DNA of 64,000 nt, from positions 974,377 through 1,038,376 of the forward strand of contig BCIV01000006.1 in assembly GCA_001600055.1 (NCBI GenBank). Direction: 5' to 3'. The notes below the pieces were generated by a model. That model had not been told where the DNA came from, made no database searches, and saw only the letters and a program-made list of their open reading frames with translations. This document shows positions 55,754-64,000 of the stretch, piece by piece (position 1 is the first letter of the stretch; the number at the start of each line of letters is the position of its first letter). The translations under genes were made by a program, and so were the position numbers. Origin of the DNA: Filobasidium wieringae (lineage: Eukaryota; Basidiomycota; Tremellomycetes; Filobasidiales; Filobasidiaceae).

Positions 55754-58700
55754 ATGATCGACTCGAACGCGGCTGCTTCCATCCCCACGAAACGTAGCTA
55801 CCGTGCCTGTATCAACTGTCGACGACATAAAACCAAGTGTGATCTAGGTGATGTCAACGCACCTGCTTCACCGCCTTGTTCAAAATGTCGAAGAACCAGG
55901 ACGGAATGCGTCTTTGCTCCGGGGAAAAGAGGTGGACACGACAGATCGGAAGCGAAAAATGACTTGGAACGGTCAAGAGATATGTCTGATCGACCTGATA
56001 CCGGCCTCCGTCAGTCACGACACAACACGACTCGATCAGCAAATGAGTCTATGGAGCGTGATACCACCACATCCCTGTCTGCCATCGACCGAGACTCTAG
56101 TCACAACGGGGTCGACCAATCCTCAACTTCTCGATTGAACGCATCCCCAGTCATCGCCAGCAACAACCTCATCCACCAGTCATTCTCACAACCCAACATC
56201 TCCGATTACAGCGCGTCGTATCCGGCTTTGCGGACAGCTTCCTCGAATACCGCTTTTATACAAGACGCCCAGGGGTTCTCCCGGTCTCATCCATCCACCT
56301 CGAATCCTGCACAACCATCACTCCTTAGTGTCGACTCGTATCAAGGGCGGGGCCTCGCTTCAAGAGATCCGTTCAGCAACAGCAAACACACCGGCGATGG
56401 TTTGAGTGAGACTCTGCTTGCGACATCGAACAATCAGCAACTAGGCCAAGATGCGCACGATTTCGATGTGGACGCGTCGCAGTACATCCTTTCTACACCT
56501 TTACCTACGCAGGACAGGATCTCTAGTCATCTAGCAGATCGAGGTCGTGAGATGAGTGTCGTAGGTCAAGCTATACCTGGAGACGCATTCGTAGGGCACT
56601 CGATGGACAACAGTTTCGACTCGTTTACATACGAGGGTGGACCACAGCATTCCTCTGTCAATCTCCGAGATGAAGCCGGTCAGCAAGTGGAACCTCCCCT
56701 GCGATCTCAAAAACAGTCAGTGCCAAGAGTTACAAGTCGATCCCCACGTCAACGATGGCTCGGATTAGGCCATAATCATCTCGATCGCGAATCAGACACG
56801 CCACTTCACAGATCAACAGCCACACTCACCGACCCAAGATCATTTGTCATCAACACCGGTATGCACAACGAGAGCGATGCATTGCAGATCCTGGCGATGG
56901 CGGCTACATCTTCGGAAAAGGACAAGAACCGTTTGGGGAAAAGGCAAAGATCAGTTTCCGATGTGGACGGGTTAGGCATGCAAAGAGCACGAGGTGGATT
57001 TAGGACCGAGGTTGATAGAGATAGAGACGTCGATTGTGCGGGGTACGACTCAAAATCTCAACAGGGGTCTTCGAGTAGGCAAAGCGATATGGCATCTCCG
57101 GCAAATACCGATGGGCATCATCGATCGCCTGCAGAAGTTATGGAGCTAGAACGAAGGCAGAACGCCCAGAATGATGAGATATACAGGAACGCGAATGGGC
57201 AGTCCATCGCGATCGGTGATGCTTGCTCGGTCGATAACTCGCAGGAAGAAACCGATAACAGGAGACTCGGACGGGGCAGGCTAAACGTCTCATTTCAAGA
57301 CGTCCACCTCGCCAGCGGTATGCGGATATCAGCTCCACGGCCTGTCGATTTCTCTTCGTTCCCGCTAGTGGCGAAGGGGATCTTAGACCCGGAGCAGGTG
57401 TACGCGTTCGGCAAAAGCTTTTTCACGAATCATCATTTCATGTTTCCCCTTCTGTCTCCGAGTCATATCCCTAAAACGGAAGAGGACTTCGCCGTTTTTG
57501 CACGTGATGAACCCTATCTGATGACGGTGTTCATCATCATTGCCAGCAGGTTGGATATCAAGCCGTCTGCTAAAAGAATACATGCGCAAGCCTGGAGCGT
57601 GATGAAGGAATATATAGCGGATGTTCAGCTATCGGGAACTGCTCCGACCATCGGATTGGTAGAGGGCGTCCTTTTGCTGGCCGAGAATCTCCCTCGGGAG
57701 AAGCCCTTTAGTGCGGAGAGCACTGCCTCGGATGGTGCTCGTATAAGGGGCTTGACAGGTCGGTCGACCCAACGAGGTTGTATGCTGGACGGATTCGAAA
57801 ACCGGCAAGCGTGGATGTTGATCGGTGGCGCGATCAGGATGGCTTATGGACTAGGTATTGATCAGTTGGCACATCAGGTCGATCAAGCTCCCAAAGAGAG
57901 CGAACGTCGAGCTACTATTGCTTGGACGTATTGCTACATTTTCGATCGACACATCAGTATTCGAACAGGAAGAGCCTTTTGGTCCCGCGGCCCGGCCTTG
58001 TGCTTCCGAGGGTATTCTTCGATAGATCAGACGGGTCCTGCTGGCGCCAAAGAGAACTTTCCATCGCTTTGCGACTTGCCGATACCAGTTATAGAGAACG
58101 CCCGAACGGCTGACAACACAAAGGAGACGGCGACCGAAAGCGCAGAGTTACTTCAAGCTTATCTGGAATTGACTCAATTCATGACCAACGTCCACGACGT
58201 GTTTTATCCTAGCGAGACTCGTCTTCACTCGCTGGTGAACGGTGGCGAATACTTTAAATACCTCGATGGATTCAATATCTGTCTGGAAAACTTCAAATTA
58301 GTGTGGTCCAACAAGAATTGGTCTAACGCCGTCCAGGGCCATTTAATCTGGGTCATGTTCCACTACAGCCGTCTCTACGCCTCTTCCTTTGCGTTCCAAG
58401 CACACGTAACTAGAACGACGGAAAGAGCGAGCGTCGGCAAAAATGTCAAGGATCCATTGTCAAACTTTTTCCCGAGATCTGCAGCAGCCACACCTGATGC
58501 CCTATATATCTACGAGTCCATCAATGCGGGGAAAGAGCTGTTGAAGATATTCATCGATAATCTACACCCTCAAGGATATATACAATATCTGCCCTCTCGA
58601 TACCTTTTGTGGTGTCAGTATGCCGCAGTCTTCTTGTTAAAGGCCGTTTATTCTGGGGCCATTGTGCAGACGGATTGTTGCGGAATCTTGCATCAGATCG

Positions 58701-59223
58701 AGGAGTTGTGTGAGTGTCTCCTCGATTGCTCGGAAGATATCAATCATCCTGCGGTGCGATATGGGCATATGTTGAGATTGCTGGCCTCCAGACTAGCCAT
58801 GCAAGCCACAAGCGCAAGTCGACTACGTGTAATCTGTCTTAACAGATCGTCGTTGCTCAAAACTTTCTGTATTTATAGGCAGCTCCAAGTAGAGCGACGT
58901 CGCCTCAGCCACGAGACTTTCCGCTCGTCGCCTCAACCAACTCGAATTCGGGTCTTGAACCAACTTTCAGGATATCATTAGCTTCTCCGCGCAATCCCGT
59001 CCTTCCCCTGACAACGCAGACTAGTCTGAACTTGGCGCCTACTATGATGACCGATCCTGACGAAAGGAACACACTTTGGCGACCCGACTTCAACGACGAA
59101 GACTACGCGACACTCTTACAGTGGCTACTGGACGAACCAGCTGCGCAAACGGCACTGCCAAATTTGATGATGGACCCATCCCAATTCAGCAACATCGCCT
59201 CGCAAGCAAGTAGTATCTTATAA
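55754..59223 (+). CDS. Zn2Cys6 fungal transcription factor
   Basis: Nuclear DNA-binding regulator. The N-terminus carries CINCRRHKTKC with a second Cys triplet CSKCRRTRTEC, six Cys in Zn2Cys6 spacing. A long Ser/Asn-rich middle follows. The Fungal_trans-type domain (residues ~500-950) shows FPLLSPSHIP, LLAENLPREKP, AWMLIGGAIRMAYGLGIDQL, TIAWTYCYIFDRHISIRTGR and LHSLVNGGEYFKYL. The start ATG is 55754. A frame reaching 58981 is closed by removing an intron with donor GTAATC (about 58828) and acceptor ATAG at 58878. That gives a longer C-terminus ending SNIASQASSIL at 59223, with an acidic DEDYATLLQWLLDEP segment. Likely regulates the surrounding catabolic genes (inference from position). Confidence 0.87.
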
Positions 59224-59529
59224 AGCTTCTCGCATAGCGGGGAACAAGCGGTTCGAGGAGGCCCGGTAATTAACGAGCCCATAACTATATAACACGTCAT
59301 GTCTAGTGCACGGCAAACGACAATCTGTACGCAAGCGTACCTAAATTACGGATGAAAGAGTGTGTTTACCGCGATTACCCGCGTTTTCGCGCGTGATGAG
59401 AGAGACCATGCTGTGCTGAAGTAGCTGCAACGGCGAGCTCGTCATGAATGTTCCCTCTTGACTGAGCTTGGAGATCTATCGATCTCTCTGCATTTTTCAT
59501 TAGTTTGACTTGAGCATTGAAGAATTTTG
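59224..59529. other. Intergenic, MDR promoter region
   Basis: 306 bp between two plus-strand genes. A GCGATTACCCGCGTTTTCGC stretch near 59371 is CpG-rich. No gene is seen. Confidence 0.4.
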
Positions 59530-61011
59530 ATGTCGCTTCAAAGCAAGAACAACAGTGTCCGATGTCATGAACCGAAAGACCTCCGCACGGTCAGTGCATA
59601 TCCATGTCCAGTGATCTATACATGTAGGGCGCTGAACATGGCCATCTCGCTCTGAAAAGGAGCGAAGAGACGACACCCTACCTCGCGCAGGAGAAGCCAC
59701 CGTAGCCATTGAGATGACCGGGATTTGCGGAAGTGATCGTGAGCCTTGGCGATTTGAAGCACATCTTTCCATCGTCATCAGCGCTGAGACTGGTATCTCT
59801 CCCTTCTCAGTCCATTATTACACTCATGGAGCGAATGGGATTTCAAAATCATCGATCCCCTAGTCCTCGGTCACGAAGCCAGCGGAACAATCATCTCCAT
59901 AGGACCAATGGTAGATGGGATCAAATCCACGCTCAAGGTTGGCAACAGAGTCGCGCTCGAATGCGGGCGCGATTGCGGTGCATGTTCAAGGTGTAAAGAG
60001 GGGAGATATAACCTTTGTAAGGTATGTTATACGGCATCCTACTGACTTAGTTCGTGACTCACTGTTTGTCGCTGTCGGACGAGCAGGACATGAGATTTTG
60101 CAGTTCCGCAAAGAGCCATCCTCATGTGGACGGGACGCTGCAAGATCGTATGAACCACCCTATCGATCTTCTTCACAAGTAAGTACTTCGTGACCAGCGT
60201 TCCGGTCCTAAATCTAACGGTGATATGGTTGGATAGACTTCCCGACTCTTGCTCCTTTGAAGCGGCAGCTTTGGCTGAGCCCCTATCGGTGGTAGTCCAT
60301 GCTATTCGTCGATCGAATCTTCGAGCTGGTGATAGAGTCCTGGTCTTGGGGGCTGGTGCTGTGGGCCTCCTAACTCTTGCTCTGGCTCGTGCGTCCGGCG
60401 CGACCACAACGGTAGCGATTGATATCGAGCCGGAGAAGCTAGCATTCGCCAAGAACAGTGGATGGGCGTCAAGCATATACACTCTAGAGAAAGGTCCCAG
60501 AACCGAAGGGAAGCAAGCCCTCGAAGCCGCTAATCGAGCGTGGGTAGGACTCCGTAGTGATGCATCGATCCAGGATGTACACACGCTAGACGAAGGCTTC
60601 GATATTGTCTTTGAATGCACTGGAGTCGAAAGCTGCATGCAACTGGCTATATTGGTACGCAGACACAAAGCAGAGTATCCTCTTTCCGGATGAGCAATAA
60701 CTGATCGATCGTTTTACCAGGCCTCGCGCCCGGGAGGTAAGGCGGTCTACATAGGGATGGGTACCTCCTTGATGGTCCTACCCACTGGACCGTCTCTGAT
60801 CAGAGAAGTCGATATCCTCGGGGTGTTCCGTTACGCCAACACTTATCCAGCCGCGTTGGCGCTCTTGTCTTCGGGGCAATTGGGAGACGTCGAGACGATG
60901 ATTACGCATAAGTTTCAGTTAAAAGACACGGAAGAGGCGTTTCGAACGGTCGCCAGAGGCAAAGGTCCTGACGGCCAGTCATGTATCAAGGTCATGATCA
61001 GGAAAAACTAA
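59530..61011 (+). pseudogene. Zinc-dependent sorbitol/xylitol-dehydrogenase-like MDR enzyme with a -1 frameshift
   Basis: Polyol or sugar dehydrogenase of the medium-chain family. The first exon ends KDLRT and joins ERRDDTLPRAGEATVAIEMTG. The catalytic-zinc block starts CGSD and later has VLGHEASGTI; the structural-zinc lobe is CGRDCGACSRCKEGRYNLC. The Rossmann loop GDRVLVLGAGAVGLLTLALA and VFECTGVESC follow, ending SCIKVMIRKN. After GSD, LHYYTHGANG should lead into DFKIIDPLVLGHE, but GCGAATGGGATTTC (59831-59844) has one base too few, giving ISKSSIP and a TAG. No intron fits this gap. Otherwise all joints are good. Function would be oxidation of a sugar or polyol in the galactose route. Confidence 0.78.
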
Positions 61012-61777
61012 GCAAGCTGTTGTACAATAATGATATGGAACCATATACGGAAAGATTAGAACAATCATCCGAGTTTGGGCTTTAGCCTTTCAGAGTGCGT
61101 AGACCTTCTTACGAAAGATGAGCGTCATACTCGTGAAATAAACGGCGAACCTGTCCGCAACTTCGTATAACGATAGTCTTTCGTATCGTCGTAAATGTGG
61201 CCTTACCTGCTCCGCATGTGGCAAATCTCGTTGAACACAAAAGCAAAGACTTCGACTCTGAAACAAAATTTCTCGTTTTTTTCCCTCGAGACCTTGTTCG
61301 AAAGTGACGGTATACTGAAAGGCGGTTTGGGATGATTTTGATGCCCACCTAGATATGATATGTACTAGACGAGATTTTACCGCCCAGGTGGTCCAAAGAA
61401 GCTGGCTAATGATCTGGAGGAATCAGAGGATTTTTTCTTGTGCTCATCTTCAACTTGTTCTCCTGGTTTGGACGGCATTTTCACGTGGTTGTCTGTTCCA
61501 GGGGTCGCAATATGGGTGCTTCAACGGATCTGATTACTGATATGGTTTGCACAAATTCATAGTTACCGACTGGTACAAGTCTGGTGGCGGTGGGGCTTTT
61601 TCCAAATCAAACCCAGAATACCCCGTTCGACGGAACTCCCTATAAGGCCCGAAAGAAAAGTCCGGTCGAACGACAGCGCTGAGGGATTTTCTGGTATAAT
61701 CGTACAAAATCGATGAGCTTATAGAATTCGATACCCAAAGATGAGACACACGGCATAGACGGAACAATGCTGTCCTT
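61012..61777. other. Intergenic between convergent genes
   Basis: About 770 bp, AT-richer than the genes, with only short unrecognised frames (for example 61534-61815 minus). No gene is supported. Confidence 0.4.
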
Positions 61778-63454
61778 CTAGTTCCTGGCCAGACGATACG
61801 GTCTGACTTCGGCAACTCTCGTCTTTGCCGGAATCAAGATGGCCACAGGCACCTTGCCATAGTCCGGACTGACGCCGGGCATCACAGCGAACCTCCCCGA
61901 CCTCGTCTCATCTCCATTCAAGAACCTGGCAGTCCTCAATTCCGTTCCGTGTGGATCGATGACCTCCTTCTCCACAAAGGACATTATCCCGGTATAGCTC
62001 GTAGCGTTACTGGACGACGTGAACGACACCTGAAACCCGGCTCCGATCAGTAAAAACCGATCCAACTCGGTCTGAATGATCAGACCGTATCCAGCTGAAG
62101 GGTGACCAAAGACATGAGCCCGAGCAACCTCAAGCTGCCAGTCTCCGAACTCGACGGTCCGAGTAGGAGAAGGATCCTTGGCCCCGGCTTCGAACTCGTC
62201 AAAGTAGAATCCAGCCATCTTCGATCCATCCTGACGAGCTTTGAGGATTAGGCCAGAGACCTTCTCCAGCAGTTGATTATGCGGCTCAAATGCGTGCATA
62301 TGGGCAGGCAACGTGTCGATACCGAACGGCGCAGTCGCGATGGCTCTATAGTTCCCGATAGCCTCCCAGATCCTCACTGCACCGAAAGTATCCCCACGCT
62401 GCTCAGGAATGAACAATGGCTGGCCTCGATGACTATAATTGCGACAGGTTACAGCGTAATCGGGCATGTAGATATCAGGAGCCAAGAGCGAGAGAGCCGG
62501 AGCGAAGAGGTACCAAATGTCCAATACCGTCTCGATCGGTCCTCCCGAGGGATAATTCCCAGGGTTCTTGCCGTCGGACACCGTTGTATTCGATCCTTCT
62601 TCCCCAGTATCGTTTCGCAACCAAGCATTGGCATAGTAAGGAATGTCGTATTCGGCCTTTCCTCGACTGGCAACGTGTTGAACGTACAGCGCGTAGTGAT
62701 AGGCCATGAAGATCTCATCGGTCTGCAACGATTCGCCTAGGAGTGCAGGCCAGCTCAAATCGCTCGCTTTCTCCTTTTGTTCAAGGAGCTGGCTCAAGTT
62801 CGGCTTAATCGTTTCGTTGAGGTTGTCCCAGTCTTCAGATACCTTCTGGACGAAGCCTGGATCAACGCTAGCGTCGAAAACCTTGTGAGCACCTTCACTT
62901 CGATCCCTCGAGTCTCCTAGCAATCCCACCTCGTTCTCCACCTGAACCATGATGACCGTCTCATGCTCTTCGTCGACTTCCCTGATATGAGCCATAAGTT
63001 TGCCGAAAGCCCTTGCGTCGGCATCCATGGATTCATGATGGAAGAGGGACAAGACCTCCACAATCTCTTGAGATCCATCTTCCTTCTTAATCTCGGCTCG
63101 CGGGAACCGTTTGTTGTCGACCTTGACCCAGGGCGGAACATAACTCGATTGACCGTTTTTGAACGAACCAAACCACAGGAGGATGAGGTGAATCTCGTTC
63201 GCCCTGGCATCCTCCAACACCTTGTCCAGCTCCTCAAAGTCGAACTTGCCTTCTTCCGGCTCGATCTGCTCCCACTGTACGGCTCCGAGCAGGGTGTTGA
63301 AGCCCTGTGCCTTCATACGCGGGAATACGTCCTTCATATACTGAGACGAGGAAAGAGACGAGTTGTTGAGCTCGGCAGCCAATGCCATGAACGGTTTCCC
63401 GCGCACGAGGAACTGGTGGTTGCCATTGGCCAGCTTTTCGATCCGAGGGGTCAT
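61778..63454 (-). CDS. Beta-galactosidase-like glycoside hydrolase (GH35/42 clan, DUF5597 type)
   Basis: Single uninterrupted frame of 558 codons with no signal peptide, so probably intracellular. The TIM-barrel is clear: RGKPFMALAAELNNSS, TLLGAVQWEQIEPEEG, LILLWFGSFKNGQSSYVPPW, VQVENEVGLLGDSRDRSE (acid/base Glu in the NE motif), and PLFIPEQRGD (probable nucleophile Glu). ALSLLAPDIYMPDY precedes it. The C-terminal ~170 residues match the DUF5597-like accessory domain. It hydrolyses beta-galactosides or related pyranosides, feeding the neighbouring pathway. The lack of introns among intron-rich neighbours is unusual and could point to acquisition from elsewhere or to a retro-copy. Start ATG is 63454. 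Confidence 0.85.
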   Translation of the reverse strand: MTPRIEKLANGNHQFLVRGKPFMALAAELNNSSLSSSQYMKDVFPRMKAQGFNTLLGAVQWEQIEPEEGKFDFEELDKVLEDARANEIHLILLWFGSFKNGQSSYVPPWVKVDNKRFPRAEIKKEDGSQEIVEVLSLFHHESMDADARAFGKLMAHIREVDEEHETVIMVQVENEVGLLGDSRDRSEGAHKVFDASVDPGFVQKVSEDWDNLNETIKPNLSQLLEQKEKASDLSWPALLGESLQTDEIFMAYHYALYVQHVASRGKAEYDIPYYANAWLRNDTGEEGSNTTVSDGKNPGNYPSGGPIETVLDIWYLFAPALSLLAPDIYMPDYAVTCRNYSHRGQPLFIPEQRGDTFGAVRIWEAIGNYRAIATAPFGIDTLPAHMHAFEPHNQLLEKVSGLILKARQDGSKMAGFYFDEFEAGAKDPSPTRTVEFGDWQLEVARAHVFGHPSAGYGLIIQTELDRFLLIGAGFQVSFTSSSNATSYTGIMSFVEKEVIDPHGTELRTARFLNGDETRSGRFAVMPGVSPDYGKVPVAILIPAKTRVAEVRPYRLARN

Positions 63455-64000
63455 ATCGAGTCGATGTCAAGAGAATCGCTACGGAAATTGATTTCGACTG
63501 CAGAGTATCTCGATGCAGGGCGAAAGCGGGAAGGTGATCAGTCTCCTTTAGAGGGGTCGATACTGTCACGTGACGCGCATGTTCGGCACAAAGTGTACCC
63601 GTGCGCACTCAGAGTTGGGGTGCGTTCGGTACGTTCAGGCGAACTGAATGATTGCCTGAAAAACGCTATTAGCGTCTTTTTTATGAGGTAATGACACGTT
63701 TCGGAGGTAATAGCCATAACGTACCGAACTGCGTTTGTCGTCAAATAATTCAGCACCAAATAGCTACTGTTATAGGCCCCTTGTCGAGTACGTACTTAGG
63801 GGTTATAGGGGGATCCCGGGGGCGGGGGTTTTTGCAACATCATGTGAACCAAACATGTCAGGTATGACTGAATGCGCATTTTTCTCAGCTCTCAGGGGTT
63901 ATAGGGGGGTTAGAACGTGGTGTAGTACAGTAGAGAGTGTCTAGTTACAAGGTGTATTTGATTCCTAGCTATCCAAACGAGTCGTGCACCTTGTACACCA
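63455..64000. other. Right-edge region with a telomere-like repeat pair
   Basis: No gene is supported. AGGGGTTATAGGGGG occurs twice, 96 bp apart, and there is a G-rich block at 63815-63832. Part is the promoter side of the beta-galactosidase gene. Confidence 0.4.
63798..63908 (+). repeat. Two copies of AGGGGTTATAGGGGG
   Basis: Exact 15-bp copies at 63798-63812 and 63894-63908; the second has one extra G. They resemble degenerate TTAGGG-type telomere units, but only two are visible. Confidence 0.7.

Noticed and set aside
58878..58981. C-terminus ending QLSGYH for the Zn2Cys6 protein
   Set aside because: A GTAATC...ATAG intron leads to a longer frame with an acidic, activation-like tail ending at 59223, which is more plausible.
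1..64000. CRISPR arrays, insertion sequences, bacterial operons or phage genes
   Set aside because: None seen. The window is eukaryotic, with spliceosomal introns throughout and no transposase or integrase frame.

Overview
The window is nuclear DNA of a fungus. Genes are dense, on both strands, and cut by many short introns (mostly 50-70 nt, GT...AG, with CTRAY-like branch sites). The gene content (split-GLUE Vps36, GRAM-TBC-EF-hand RabGAP, RTA1, Caf16, fungal Zn2Cys6 regulator) and the gene structure suggest a basidiomycete yeast, possibly Tremellomycetes. The lineage is an inference from style, not from a marker gene.

Left part (1-20 kb), housekeeping. An eIF4E-family cap-binding protein runs in from the left edge, followed by a degenerate tRNA-Asn-like element. 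Two DNA-repair genes follow on the minus strand: an Artemis/Pso2-type metallo-beta-lactamase nuclease and a Y-family (iota-like) translesion polymerase. Next come a large Gyp2/Mdr1-like RabGAP (15 exons, one of 9 nt), ESCRT-II Vps36, a coiled-coil protein of unknown function, an ER cyclophilin with a possible alternative membrane tail, and a TspO/MBR protein whose start codon is split by an intron.

Middle part (20-42 kb). An EI24-family membrane protein, a secreted type-B carboxylesterase, a GT8 glycosyltransferase, a Rev1-like BRCT protein with no polymerase domain, a Caf16 ABC ATPase, an RTA1 membrane protein, a serine carboxypeptidase, an ATP-grasp D-Ala-D-Ala-ligase-like enzyme, a PQ-loop protein, a PC-esterase-type (TBL-like) protein and a ketopantoate-reductase-like enzyme.

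Right part (42-64 kb), a catabolic cluster. It holds a Dal5/ACS-type MFS transporter, flavocytochrome b2, an SDR oxidoreductase, D-galactonate dehydratase, dihydroxyacetone kinase, a KDG-type aldolase, a Zn2Cys6 regulator, a sorbitol-dehydrogenase-like MDR and a GH35/42-like beta-galactosidase. Together they could take a beta-galactoside through galactonate and 2-keto-3-deoxygalactonate to pyruvate plus a triose, a De Ley-Doudoroff-like route. The cluster looks damaged here: an in-frame TAG in the dehydratase, several lesions in the kinase, a -1 shift in the MDR and a lost splice acceptor in the transporter. The genes outside it that I spliced read through cleanly.

All gene models were spliced by hand from family conservation and splice signals. 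Exon ends given explicitly were checked for frame; those not given are approximate. No database search was run.
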